Counted from the first letter of the stretch, positions 30,241 to 38,937 are shown. The stretch is 64,000 nt of DNA from Dactylosporangium aurantiacum (GCF_000716715.1 NZ_JNYJ01000023.1:94001-158000); one strand, 5' to 3'. Translations and numbers: made by a program. The notes: generated by a model from the sequence alone, not told the origin.

Positions 30241-31431
30241 TCAGCCGGTGGTGATGGTGCTCTGCCAGGATCTCAGGATCGAGGGGATGTCGGTGTAGAT
30301 GCCCGTGCGGCCGTCCGGGTAGCAGGCCGTGATGATGCCGACGGCGATGACACCTCCCCTGCCGTCGTAGGCGAAGACGGGGCCGCCGCTGTCACCTTCC
30401 TGGCAGATCCGCCGGCCGTCCGCGCTGGTCGCTCCCCAAAGCCCGCACGAGTACACGTTATTGATCCACATGCAGTCCTCGATGTTGCCGACGACGGCCA
30501 ACCGCCGGCCCGTGAACGAGCCGTTGAAGTAGACAGTGCAGCCGATGCAGGAGGCACGGGCCTCGTGGACGGGCTGCGAGTCGGAGCTGTTGTCGTACAG
30601 GTAATCGTTGACCCAGATGCGGCCGCCGTAGTCGCGCCCGCCGATGAGCTCGTTGTCGTACGCTCCGTTGCCGAAGCGGCGGAACTGGACGGTGCCGAAT
30701 GCGTCGTACCCTTCGCCCAGGTTGTTCGTGCCGCCCGTTGAGCGGGTCACCGAGACGCCCGAGCCTTCCGGCCAGCAATGGCCCGCGGTGATGCCGTAGC
30801 GGATCCCGTACAGGTTGGTCAGGCTGAAGCCGTAGGTGCAGACGCCGCTGGGGTTGCCGATCCGGTCGCCACCGTAGAAGGGACTGCGGTCGTTGAACCG
30901 GCCGAGGGCGTAGAACGGCTCCTCCGTCGGCTGGATCCGGACGGTGTCACCGTACAGTTGTTGCATCCTGCCGGTCAGCGACGCGGTGTCGCCGGTCGCC
31001 CGGACCACCACGCTGTTGGTGTCGGGGTCGACGCGGGCACCGATCACCCGGGCCGAGCCGACCGCGGCGAGCTGCTGGTCGGACATCACCGCACGCTTGA
31101 CGCGGGTCAGTTCGTCGAGGTTGCGTCGCTGGTGGACCACGGTCAGGGTGATGCCCGCGGCCTTGGCCGTCTGGCGGATCCTCCGCAGGTCGGGCTGTGC
31201 CGCCGCGGCGGCGTTGAGCAGATGGACCGTCACGTGCGCGGATCCGTTGGTGGAAAGGCCGGCGAATCGCGCGGGGTCACTGTCGACGACCTGCCGCAAC
31301 TGCTCGATGGCCACCAGCTGATCGCGCTGCCGGGCGTAGTCGTTGCCGGGCGCCGCCTGCGCGGCATCGACGGCAGTCATCGTCGATGCGAGCAGTACGA
31401 GCGCAGCGACGACCGTGAGACGACGTCTCAA
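30241..31431 (-). CDS. Secreted chymotrypsin-like serine protease precursor
   Basis: This 396-residue protein has a signal peptide (to about residue 27), a prodomain (about 30-185) and an S1-type mature domain. The catalytic triad is visible: His218 in GITAGHCW, Asp259 in AYDNELIG, and Ser348 in GDSGGPVF. Several cysteines (198, 219, 295, 298, 320, 329, 343, 370) would form disulfides. The layout resembles streptogrisin and alpha-lytic proteases, whose prodomains act as folding chaperones. The start is TTG at 31431 with GGGGG seven bases upstream; a nearby ATG is out of frame. An unusually AT-rich stretch at 31,440-31,490 probably holds the promoter. Confidence 0.88.
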   Translation of the reverse strand: MRRRLTVVAALVLLASTMTAVDAAQAAPGNDYARQRDQLVAIEQLRQVVDSDPARFAGLSTNGSAHVTVHLLNAAAAAQPDLRRIRQTAKAAGITLTVVHQRRNLDELTRVKRAVMSDQQLAAVGSARVIGARVDPDTNSVVVRATGDTASLTGRMQQLYGDTVRIQPTEEPFYALGRFNDRSPFYGGDRIGNPSGVCTYGFSLTNLYGIRYGITAGHCWPEGSGVSVTRSTGGTNNLGEGYDAFGTVQFRRFGNGAYDNELIGGRDYGGRIWVNDYLYDNSSDSQPVHEARASCIGCTVYFNGSFTGRRLAVVGNIEDCMWINNVYSCGLWGATSADGRRICQEGDSGGPVFAYDGRGGVIAVGIITACYPDGRTGIYTDIPSILRSWQSTITTG

Positions 31432-31827
31432 TGCATTTCCCCCATGGCTATAAAGAAATATGTAAATCCATCCTTCTTATCCGCATGGAGGTACGGAACC
31501 GGCCGAACGTCCAGAGCGCACTGACTGTCCGGGCTACCGGCGGGCGGTCGCGTGGGTCGAGCCGGTCATGGGCCAACGCACGGTCGCGGGTTCGCTGCGA
31601 GCCGCCCACGCTCTTGCGTGGTCCGGCTACGGACGGATCGCGCTGATGATCGCCCTGGACAGCCGCTGGCCGTACCGGGACAGCTCGAACGTTCCTTCTC
31701 GTCGGCATACCCAGATGCCGGAAGCCGCTGAATAGGTAGGTGCTCCCGATGTCCGGGCGGGTGGCGGCGGCGAGGCTTACCGCATCGCCGCCGGCACCGC
31801 GCCGGGGCAGCAACCGAGGAGCAGCCA
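31432..31827. other. Intergenic region between divergent genes
   Basis: This 396-base interval holds no supportable gene. Its left end contains an AT-rich run (TATAAAGAAATATG and TTCTTATC), the likely promoter of the protease. The right end has the GAGGAG ribosome site of the DUF4242 gene at 31815-31820. Confidence 0.5.
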
Positions 31828-32106
31828 GTGCAACGCTTTCTCATCGAACGCCAGATCGAGGGCGCCGCGAACCTGACGCCCGCGCAGCTGGCCGAGATCG
31901 CCAAGACCTCCAACGCGGCCGTCGCGTCGCTCGGCGTGCCGTACACCTGGGTCAACAGCTACGTCGCCGGTGACAAGATCTACTGCGTGCACGAGACCGA
32001 GGACGTGGAGACCATCCGGGAGCACGCCCGCCGCGGCGGCTTCCCGGCCGACCTGGTGACGGTCGTGTCCAACGAGTTCGGCCCGCACACCGCCGAGGCG
32101 GCGTAG
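31828..32106 (+). CDS. DUF4242 family small protein
   Basis: This 92-residue protein begins MQRFLIERQIEGAANLTPAQ and ends with VVSNEFGPHTAEAA. The pattern YTWVNSYVAGDKIYCVHETED, here given in two overlapping parts (YTWVNSYVAGDK, KIYCVHETED), is typical of DUF4242, a ferredoxin-like fold whose Streptomyces member SCO4226 binds nickel. The GTG start has GAGGAG seven bases upstream. It is followed by a strong hairpin and then the LuxR-family gene. Nickel binding is an inference from the family. Confidence 0.8.
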   Translation: MQRFLIERQIEGAANLTPAQLAEIAKTSNAAVASLGVPYTWVNSYVAGDKIYCVHETEDVETIREHARRGGFPADLVTVVSNEFGPHTAEAA

Positions 32107-32122
32107 ACCGGAAGCGGGGTGC

Positions 32123-32151
32123 CGCCGCCGGGACTTCCCGTCCCGGCGGCG
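32123..32151 (+). terminator. 12-bp hairpin after the DUF4242 gene
   Basis: CGCCGCCGGGAC pairs perfectly with GTCCCGGCGGCG around TTCCC. It lies 16 bases past the stop codon and just before the next promoter. Confidence 0.65.
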
Positions 32152-32158
32152 CCGCTCC

Positions 32159-32164
32159 TACAGT
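32159..32164 (+). promoter_or_regulatory. Probable -10 element of the LuxR-family gene
   Basis: TACAGT ends six bases before the ATG at 32171, with no ribosome site between. The geometry matches the leaderless starts at 6899 and 7458. Confidence 0.45.
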
Positions 32165-32170
32165 CGCCTC

Positions 32171-34774
32171 ATGGACCTGTACGAACGGGATCGGGAGCTC
32201 GCGGCGCTGGCGGGCGCGACCGCCGCCGCGGCCCGGGGCACCGGCGCGGGGATCGCCGTCGTCGGCGAGGCCGGCGCGGGCAAGTCCGCGCTGGTCGAGC
32301 AGGCCTGCGCGCGGGCGTCCGGGCTGCGGGTGCTGCGCGGCGGCTGCGATCCCCTCGTCACGCCGCGGCCGCTCGGGCCGTTCCGGGACCTGGTCCCGGG
32401 ACTGCGCCCCGCCGACCTCACCGACCCGGCCGCCGCCTGCGAGATCGCCTTCGAGGCGTTGCGGGCCGAGCCGACCGCGCTGGTCGTCGAGGACGCGCAC
32501 TGGATCGACGGCGCGTCGGTCGAGGTACTGCGGTTCCTCGTCCGCCGGCTCGAGGTCATGCCGTGCGCGCTGGTCGTCACCTACCGCGACGATGAGATCG
32601 GCGCCCAGCACCAGCTGCGGCCGCTGCTCGGCGACTTCGCCAAGCTTGACGGGCTGAGGACGCTGCGCCTGGAGCCGCTCACCGTGGCGGGCGTCGCGCG
32701 GCTGCTGGGTGACGGGCCGCTCGACGCCGCCCAGGTGCACTCGCTGACGGGTGGCAACCCGTTCTTCGTCGCGGAGGTCGCGAAGGAGCCCGACCGGCCG
32801 CTGCCGGCGACGGTCAGGGACGCCGTGCTCGCCCGTACCGCCGGGATCGCCGCCGACGATTTGGAGGTGCTGCAGCTCGCCGCCACCGCACCCGACCGGC
32901 TCGCCGACCGGGTGCTGCCGACACTCAGCGTGGACCTGCCGACCTTGCGCCGGCTGCACGACACGGGCCTGCTCCTGCGCGACCGGCAGGGCCTGGTGTT
33001 CCGGCACGAGCTGGCCCGGCTCGCGCTGGAGAGCACCATCCCGGCGGGCGGCGCCGCCCGCCTGCACCTGCGGCTGCTCGAAGCCCTGGAGCGCATCGAA
33101 CCGCGTGACCCGGCGGTGCTCACGCACCACGCCGTCGCCGCCGGTGACCCGGCCCGCGCCGCCCGCTACGCCCAGGACGCGGCGGCGGAGGCGGCCAGGG
33201 CGGGCGACCACACCGACGCCGTCGCGTTCCTGGAGATCGCCGCGGCAAACGTGACCGGCGCCCCGCCCGGCGAACGGGCCCGCGTGCTCACCAGGCTCGG
33301 TTACGAGCAGTACATGACCAGCCGCCTGGACCGCGCGATCGACAGTGTCACCGCGACCTTCCCGCTCTGGCACGCCGCCGGGGACCGGGCCGGGCTGTCG
33401 GCCGCGCACGAGTCCTGCGCGCTCTTCGAGTACTACAGCGCCCGCCGCCGGCAGGCCGAGTACCACGCCGACCGGGCCGCGGCCGCCGCCCCGGCCCCGG
33501 CGGGCGGCGCCGAGTTCATCAAGGGGTACCTCGCCTATTTGCGCAGCGACCAGGAGCTCGCCGCCCGGCACTGCGCCGACGCGAGCCGCATCGCCGAGGC
33601 CGCCGGCGACACCGCCCTCGCGTTGCGCACCGCCGTCGTCGGCGCGGCGGCCGGGCTCGGGCTCGGCACGCCCGGTGCCCGGGACCGGCTGCTCGCCCTC
33701 ATCGAGGACGCCAAGGCGCACGGGCTGGACGAGCTGGCCTCCACCGGGTACTCGAACCTCAGCTATCTCGACGTCGAGCAGCGCCGCCTCGGCGACGCCG
33801 AGCGCGTCCTGGAGGAGTCGCTGGCGTTCACGATCGCCCGGGACATCCCCATCTGCAACCACTGGCAGACCGCGGTCCGGGCGCGGCTGCGCTTCATCGG
33901 CGGGCGGTGGGACGCCGCCGCCGAGGACGCCGCCGACGTCCTCGCCCGCGACGGGATGCCCCTCGCCACGCTGTGGCCGCATCTCATCAGCGCGCTGCTG
34001 CCGCTGCGCCGCTCCGGCGCCGTCCTCGAACCCGCGCGGACCGTCGACGACCGGCGTGACGTCGCGCGGACCGTCGACGAGCACCTCGAGCTCGCCTGGG
34101 CGGTGGCCGAGCGGCTGGACGAGCCGCTGCGTCGGCTGCCCGTCCTGGCCGCGCTCGCCGAACGGGCCTGGCTGACCGGCACGACGGACCCGAGACTCGC
34201 GGACGCCCCGTCGGTGCTGGCCGCGGCGACCGGTACACCGGCGACGGCCTGGGTGGCGGGTGACCTCGCGGTGTGGCTGTGCCGGATCGGCGCCGAGGCG
34301 CCGGTCGACGTGCTGCGGATCTTCGCGCACGTGGCCGAGCCGCACCGGCTGATGCTCACCGGCCGGCACCACGAGGCCGCCGCGTGGTGGCGCCGGGCCG
34401 GCGCGCCGTTCGACGAGGCGCTCGCGCTGGCCGGCTCGCCCGCCGCCGAGGACCGGGTGCAGGCGGTCGAGCGGCTCGACCTGCTCGGCGCGACCGCCGT
34501 GTCCGACCGGCTGCGACTGGACCTGCGCCGACAGGGCGTCCCTGCGCCGCAGCGCCCCCGGGCCGGCACCCGGGCGAACCCCGCCGGGCTCACCAACCGC
34601 CAGCTCGACGTGGCCAAGCTCGTCGCCCGCGGCCTCACCAACGCCGAGATCGCCGGCAGGCTCTTCATCTCCGTCAAGACCGCCGACCATCACGTATCGG
34701 CCGTACTGACGAAGCTCGGCCTCGCCAGCCGCCGCGCGGTCATGGCCCAGGCGGAGGCGCTCAAGCTGTCCTGA
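32171..34774 (+). CDS. LuxR-family large ATP-binding regulator (LAL type)
   Basis: This 867-residue regulator starts MDLYERDRELAALAGA. It has an AAA/NTPase domain with P-loop VGEAGAGKSALVEQA (about residues 30-45) and Walker B TALVVEDAHWIDG (about 98-110), a long helical sensor region, and a C-terminal LuxR helix-turn-helix (about 805-865) with LTNRQLDVAKLVARGLTNAE and FISVKTADHHVSAVLTKLG. LAL proteins respond to ligands in an ATP-dependent way and activate catabolic or secondary-metabolite genes. It is probably leaderless. Its targets are not apparent; the DUF4242 gene upstream is separated by a terminator. Confidence 0.9.
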   Translation: MDLYERDRELAALAGATAAAARGTGAGIAVVGEAGAGKSALVEQACARASGLRVLRGGCDPLVTPRPLGPFRDLVPGLRPADLTDPAAACEIAFEALRAEPTALVVEDAHWIDGASVEVLRFLVRRLEVMPCALVVTYRDDEIGAQHQLRPLLGDFAKLDGLRTLRLEPLTVAGVARLLGDGPLDAAQVHSLTGGNPFFVAEVAKEPDRPLPATVRDAVLARTAGIAADDLEVLQLAATAPDRLADRVLPTLSVDLPTLRRLHDTGLLLRDRQGLVFRHELARLALESTIPAGGAARLHLRLLEALERIEPRDPAVLTHHAVAAGDPARAARYAQDAAAEAARAGDHTDAVAFLEIAAANVTGAPPGERARVLTRLGYEQYMTSRLDRAIDSVTATFPLWHAAGDRAGLSAAHESCALFEYYSARRRQAEYHADRAAAAAPAPAGGAEFIKGYLAYLRSDQELAARHCADASRIAEAAGDTALALRTAVVGAAAGLGLGTPGARDRLLALIEDAKAHGLDELASTGYSNLSYLDVEQRRLGDAERVLEESLAFTIARDIPICNHWQTAVRARLRFIGGRWDAAAEDAADVLARDGMPLATLWPHLISALLPLRRSGAVLEPARTVDDRRDVARTVDEHLELAWAVAERLDEPLRRLPVLAALAERAWLTGTTDPRLADAPSVLAAATGTPATAWVAGDLAVWLCRIGAEAPVDVLRIFAHVAEPHRLMLTGRHHEAAAWWRRAGAPFDEALALAGSPAAEDRVQAVERLDLLGATAVSDRLRLDLRRQGVPAPQRPRAGTRANPAGLTNRQLDVAKLVARGLTNAEIAGRLFISVKTADHHVSAVLTKLGLASRRAVMAQAEALKLS

Positions 34775-35564
34775 TCTCCCTCGCCGACGGTGTGCAGTCC
34801 TCGGCGCACTACAGATAACCGGTCGTGTGTCGCCTCGCTCATCCACGTGGAAGAAGACCAGGCAGAGCCGGCCGTTCGCCGGGGCGCCGCGGGTCAGGTC
34901 GACGCCGCCGCGGTCGTCCCGGTGCTCTCCCCGATGTTCAGGTCGATGCTCGCGCGCGGGCCTGCTGTCGCCGGTGGCAGTAACCCGAGGGCGTAGCTCC
35001 CGGACGTGTCGATCGGCGACCCGGGGCCGTTCAGGTGGAACACCCCGGGCGGCAGGTTCAGCGCCGTGGACGTGCCGTCCTCCTCGAACGTGATGAACCG
35101 CCGTCCTCGGCCATCGATGCCCGAGTGTCGCACGACGTCCGCCAGGGCGGTGGTCGAGCCCGAGGCGGCGACGCAGCGTCGGTTCGGCATGGTGGCTCCG
35201 CACGAGGGTCACATCCCCTCGTGGCTGGATGCCATGCTCAACGATCGTGTGTTCAGCAACCTGTCCGACCCCAGGCAGATCACCAAGGACTTCATCGCCA
35301 AGAAACGACCTGCAGAGCGACCCCAACGTGCCGCTCCGCTACGTCGCCCGCGAATGTTCATGGATGATGCCGCCACAGATCAGGTGTCGTCGGACTCGGG
35401 CGACGGCGAGATCGACGACCTGCGGCGGCACGTTCAGCGCTCGCGGGCCGAGCGACCGATGCGGCAGAAGACCCACGCCGTTGAACAGTCGGCGTAGTGA
35501 ACACGCCCTGCCGCGTCAGCGTGAGAAGCTCGCCGGCTACGCCATGTCGTCACCGGCAGGTCCG
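34775..35564. pseudogene. Debris region with frameshifted coding fragments
   Basis: No intact gene is supported. On the minus strand, 35190 to about 34894 reads as a coherent 98-residue fragment (FITFEEDGTSTALNLPPGVF, SYALGLLPPATAGPRASIDL). After its stop codon the sequence continues in another frame as GRLCLVFFHVDERGDTRPVI. On the plus strand, from 35189, HIPSWLDAMLNDRVFSNLSD and PRQITKDFIAKK appear to shift by one base into DLQSDPNVPLRYVAREC. Both fragments keep GC-rich third codon positions, so they look like decayed genes. They lie at the junction between the chromosome and the conjugative element. I recognise neither family. Confidence 0.35.
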
Positions 35565-36164
35565 TCATCGGTTGCCTGCCAGTCTCTCGGATCGGCATGG
35601 TCCGCAGTGCTGCGCTGGTTGCTGTGGGTGGGTGGTGCAGCGTGGCACGCCCGGCATCGGCGGCGAGGCGGCGCCGTCGGACCGGCGTCGCTCGCGCGCG
35701 CGTGGACCGTTCTTGGACGTATTGGACGTTCGGCGGGCGCAGCTGTGTCCGGGGGCCCCGGACAGCATTGTGTCCGGGGTCCCCGGACACTGCTGTCCGG
35801 GGACATCCTGTCCCCCGGGCATCCTGTCCGGGGGTGTCTGGGGGTGCTCCGCAGTGTCATGGTCGGCAGCTGCACCGGCCGGTGTTGGTGTGGTGCCGGG
35901 CTGCTGCATGACGACGGTGTAGCGGTTGACGCCGCCTGGTCCGGCGGCGAGTGCGACGTGCAGGTGGCCGCCTTCCTCGAGGCGACGCACGATGCGCCGG
36001 ACGGTGCGTACGTCGAGTAGGGTTTTGCGGGCCAGGGTGTGCAGGGACGGCCAGGCGTTGGTGCCGTCGTCGGCGGCGTTGTCGGCGATGGCGAGCAGGA
36101 CCAGCCGGTCGTTGCCGCCGACAGGGCTGCTGTCCCATACCCAGGTCATGACGCGGATGCTCAT
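35565..36164 (-). CDS. Helix-turn-helix (HTH_36-like) protein, replication-type
   Basis: This 199-residue protein begins MSIRVMTWVWDSSPVGGNDR and has a winged helix-turn-helix (about residues 15-85, with AWPSLHTLARKTLLDVRTVR and RIVRRLEEGGHLHV). This N-terminal pattern is typical of helix-turn-helix proteins in phages and actinobacterial plasmids and ICEs, some tied to replication initiation. A GAGGAG site lies three bases before the start at 36164. The C-terminal half is proline- and glycine-rich and low-complexity because its DNA contains a cluster of TGTCCGGGG palindromes. It may bind those repeats. It is convergent to nothing and marks the left end of the mobile region. Confidence 0.65.
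   Translation of the reverse strand: MSIRVMTWVWDSSPVGGNDRLVLLAIADNAADDGTNAWPSLHTLARKTLLDVRTVRRIVRRLEEGGHLHVALAAGPGGVNRYTVVMQQPGTTPTPAGAAADHDTAEHPQTPPDRMPGGQDVPGQQCPGTPDTMLSGAPGHSCARRTSNTSKNGPRARERRRSDGAASPPMPGVPRCTTHPQQPAQHCGPCRSERLAGNR
35746..35834. repeat. Cluster of TGTCCGGGG palindromes inside the HTH gene
   Basis: Two perfect 19-bp inverted repeats, TGTCCGGGGGCCCCGGACA (35746-35764) and TGTCCGGGGTCCCCGGACA (35771-35789), are followed by further TGTCCGGGG or TGTCCCC half-sites at 35794, 35810 and 35825, several after the spacer CATCC. The start-to-start spacings are 25, 23, 16 and 15 bp. They lie in the 3' half of the helix-turn-helix gene. Confidence 0.7.
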
Positions 36165-36329
36165 CGGCTCCTCATCCGTGGTTCGGGCCGGTCGTGACCG
36201 GCGGCTGCTGCTGTGTGCGGGGTGTGGGGTGGCTCGGGCTGCTGGGCGGTGCCAGTGCGTTCTCCCGCGGTACGAGGGCGGTGTGCTCGCGGTCGCCCGG
36301 CGATGCTGCGGGTGCCGTGCTGTGGCAGG

Positions 36330-37052
36330 TCAGCGGCCGCGGCGGCGTCGAGGAGCCCCGGCGCGGCGGGCCACGGCACGGGGTGTCGACCGGTGCGGGG
36401 CCGGTTCAGGTGGCACGAAGATGAGTACGTGCCGGTACGGCTGCAGCAGCCTGGCAGCGCCGGGTGCGGCCGCCGGCTGGGTCGGTCCGTCGCTGGTGGT
36501 GGCTGGGTCGTCGATGACGACGAGGTGCGCGCGGAGTTTGAACCCGGCGTCGTGGGCTTCGGTGAGCAGCCGCCAGCCGTGGTCGCCGTAGCTGTCCTCG
36601 GTTGGGCGGATCGGCAGGGTGACGATGGTGGAGCCGTGCTGGTCGACGAGGTGCTCGCCGGCGGCGAACAGCAGCGCAGCGTCGCCTGGCAGCCGGCCTG
36701 GCTGTGGTCTCGGCCAGCTGGTGATGAGGATGCCGACGCGGTTGCCTGCGCGGCTGCCGAGGTGGTGCAGTGCGGCGAGGTCTGCGAGGCGGTCGACCTG
36801 CCGATAGTGGCAGCCGGCTGCGCCGGCGACACCAGCCAGGATCGGGTCGTCGCCGATGACGACGATCGTGTCGCCTGGGTCGGCGTACATGGCCACGAGC
36901 ATCGCTGCGAGCCGCGGGCTGCAGTTGCTGCCGGTAGCCGGGTCCTGCGACGCCTCCTGCGATGGTTCGACTGCCGTGTCCCACGACGTGTTCGGCCATG
37001 GATCGGCATCCGGGACGAACCACAGCGTGATCGGCACCAGCGGCGAATCCAT
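36330..37052 (-). CDS. Degenerate DNA-methyltransferase-like protein
   Basis: This protein has 240 residues from the ATG at 37052 (MDSPLVPITLWFVPDADPWP); an open extension to 37301 is possible. It has a Rossmann methyltransferase look: ADPGDTIVVIGDDPILAGVA in the place of the AdoMet-binding motif I, GILITSWPRP where the catalytic DPPY/NPPY motif IV would be, and LLQPYRHVLIFVPPE near the end. The catalytic Asn/Asp-Pro-Pro-Tyr is not recognisable, so it is probably inactive as a methylase and may bind DNA or AdoMet only. It lies upstream of the HTH gene on the same strand, next to the iteron region. Confidence 0.5.
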   Translation of the reverse strand: MDSPLVPITLWFVPDADPWPNTSWDTAVEPSQEASQDPATGSNCSPRLAAMLVAMYADPGDTIVVIGDDPILAGVAGAAGCHYRQVDRLADLAALHHLGSRAGNRVGILITSWPRPQPGRLPGDAALLFAAGEHLVDQHGSTIVTLPIRPTEDSYGDHGWRLLTEAHDAGFKLRAHLVVIDDPATTSDGPTQPAAAPGAARLLQPYRHVLIFVPPEPAPHRSTPRAVARRAGAPRRRRGR

Positions 37053-37979
37053 GCCCGCTGGCGGCGCAGGCGGTGCGAAGGTTGGACCGGGACGGGTACG
37101 GCGCCGATCGGGTCGCCGAACAGCGCGTGGCTTCCGCGGAGATGGGTTGGCGTTCACGTGGGTGCATGGCCCAACCGGTTCCCGGTTCGTCGTCGAGGTC
37201 TCCGGTATCTCGGCAACGCCGACCAACCAGCGCACTGGTACGGGGACGCCCGCTGAACCTGCCGCGGGGCCGGCGAGTGCGGTTGCCCAACGACGCTGCA
37301 CGGTTGGGTACCCGTCGTACCGGTCGTGATGCTTCGTTGACCAACGCGTTGGTCAACGCGTTGGTCAACGCGTTGGTCAACGCGTTGGTCAACCAAGCCG
37401 GTACGTGTTCGCCGGTACGTATCCGGCGGGCGCGGCAGCGGGTACGAGGTCGCACGGCGGCTCAGTACCGGCTCCGGCGGGTACGGCGGCCGGCCTGGTA
37501 CGGGACGCCGCAACCCGTCCCCTACCGACGCGGACCGTACTGGACCGTGCGGTGTGTCGCCCGCGTACGCAGCGGCACGGCAGTCGCCGCTCGGTCCGAA
37601 TCTGCAGCGTCCGGGAACCAATCGGTGCCGTGTTTGCCGGTCCTGCGTGCATGTCAGCGGCCGGTACCGGCCGTCCTGTGCTGCCGCTCCCCCGGATGCG
37701 CCGTACCCCGTTCCGGCCGTGCGCGGCGGTACCGGCCAGCTGACCGCGTACCCGTGCATGGCTCGGGCTGGGCTGTGGCGGTGTCGGGTACGGCTCACGC
37801 CATTCGCCGGCGTACCCGGTACCGACAGGCAGCGTCAGGCCGTGCCGACCGGATGACGGCTGCGGCTGGTACGGGCCGTGGTGTCGGCGGTTGGGCAACG
37901 GGTTGGGTCGAGGTGGGTGAATGTCCCGGCTGCCGGGCCGTGCAGGTGCCCGGCGTACCGACATGGAACGGGGATCGGG
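37053..37979. other. 930-base gene-free control region, candidate origin
   Basis: This region separates the left, minus-strand genes from the plus-strand transfer module. It holds the iteron array at 37337-37389, many GGTAC-type words (CCGGTACGT, GCGGGTACG, GCCGGTACCGG, GCGGTACCGG, CCCGGTACC) between about 37,230 and 37,880, and GGTTGGGC/GGTTGGGT words near 37,889-37,908. Open frames here have poor codon use. The combination of iterons and dispersed short repeats next to a helix-turn-helix replication-type gene suggests a replication or partition origin. That is an inference. Confidence 0.5.
37337..37389. repeat. Iteron-like array of 12-bp CAACGCGTTGGT repeats
   Basis: Four exact head-to-tail copies of CAACGCGTTGGT start at 37342, 37354, 37366 and 37378, and the array opens with the 20-bp perfect palindrome TTGACCAACGCGTTGGTCAA (37337-37356). 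Each unit contains the palindrome CAACGCGTTG. No credible gene reads through it. Confidence 0.8.
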
Positions 37980-38858
37980 ATGCGATCTGGCAGGGTGTGG
38001 CCGCGGACCGCGTTGGATGCGACGCAGGCAGCGTTCGAGCAGCTGTCGGACGGGGCGGCGCCGGTGGTGTTGGACTGCCGGGGGTTGCCGGGTGTGCCGC
38101 AGCGGCCGGTGCCGCTGGCGGAGTTGCGGATGTTGCTGCTGGACGACGGTACGCCGCGGCCGGTCCGGGACGCGGTGTGGCGGGTGCTGGTCGTGAAGGC
38201 GCGGCAGGACGGCCCGACGTGGCGGCTCATCGCGGTGGGGATGGCCGTGCCGGGGCTGCGCCGGGTCGCGACGCTGTTCGCCGGGAACTGGCGTGGTGAG
38301 GTCGCTGATCGTGACGCGGAGCTGCTCGCTGGGTTCCTGGACCGGCTGTACACGGTCGACTTGGACCGGCCGCGGGTCGCGGGCCGGCTGATTGATGCGG
38401 CGGAGCGGGCGGTGAAGGCGGCGCTGCGCCGCGCGACCGACCGTGTCGAGGCGTGCTGGGTCGAGCCGGATGAGGATCGGGTCGTCGCCGGGTTGCGGGC
38501 CGCGGGTTCGGCGCCGCCGCAGCGGCCGTGGGATCACCCGGACTGGGTGCTGCTGCGGGCGGTCGCGGCAGGGGTGATCGGCGAGGAGGAATGGACGCTG
38601 ATTACCCGGACGCGGCTGGAGCGGTGTTCGGTGCAGTCGGTGGCGGCGTTGCTTGGTGTGGACGCCGTGCTGGCGGCGTCGTGGCGGCGGCGGGCGGAGC
38701 TGCACGTGGTTGCGGCGATCCGCAGTGGCGAGTTGGAGCACGTGCCGATGCCTGCGCTGCCACGCACGAGGAATCAGACGGCGCGGGCGCGGGTGATGCG
38801 CGGTCAGCGCGGCCTGGCATCGACGGTCCTGCCGGCGCTGATCCCCGCAGGCGCGTGA
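37980..38858 (+). CDS. Sigma-factor-like / helix-turn-helix protein of the conjugation module
   Basis: This 292-residue protein starts MRSGRVWPRTALDATQAAFE, with GGGG six bases before the ATG. It shows a helical pattern similar to sigma-70 regions: VRDAVWRVLVVKARQDGPTW in the middle and a C-terminal helix-turn-helix, CSVQSVAALLGVDAVLAASW, followed by RRRAELHVVAAI. To my knowledge, proteins like this often precede VirB2/TrbC-like genes in actinobacterial conjugative elements. It could control transfer-gene transcription. Core-polymerase contacts are not clear enough to call it an active sigma factor. Confidence 0.55.
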   Translation: MRSGRVWPRTALDATQAAFEQLSDGAAPVVLDCRGLPGVPQRPVPLAELRMLLLDDGTPRPVRDAVWRVLVVKARQDGPTWRLIAVGMAVPGLRRVATLFAGNWRGEVADRDAELLAGFLDRLYTVDLDRPRVAGRLIDAAERAVKAALRRATDRVEACWVEPDEDRVVAGLRAAGSAPPQRPWDHPDWVLLRAVAAGVIGEEEWTLITRTRLERCSVQSVAALLGVDAVLAASWRRRAELHVVAAIRSGELEHVPMPALPRTRNQTARARVMRGQRGLASTVLPALIPAGA

Positions 38859-38882
38859 CCCGCCCGGACCGGTGAGATCGCG

Positions 38883-38937
38883 GTTGGGTGACTGTTGGCC
38901 GCCGCCGCGGGGCTGCGCCGCTGGTTGGTCACCCAAC
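38883..38937. promoter_or_regulatory. Inverted repeat upstream of the pilin gene
   Basis: GTTGGGTGAC (38883-38892) and GTCACCCAAC (38928-38937) are a perfect 10-bp inverted repeat separated by 35 bases. It could form a long-looped stem or serve as a pair of operator half-sites in the 237-base gap before the pilin-like gene. Confidence 0.45.

Noticed and set aside
31952..35326. 1124-codon open frame antisense to the LuxR-family gene
   Set aside because: It is a GC-driven antisense shadow; the sense gene has clear NTPase and helix-turn-helix motifs.
34775..36200. tRNA gene as attachment site of the element
   Set aside because: I found no cloverleaf or T-loop sequence in this stretch or at the right side within the window.
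37342..37389. Possible CRISPR array at the 12-bp repeats
   Set aside because: The repeats are contiguous, without spacers, and there are no cas genes.
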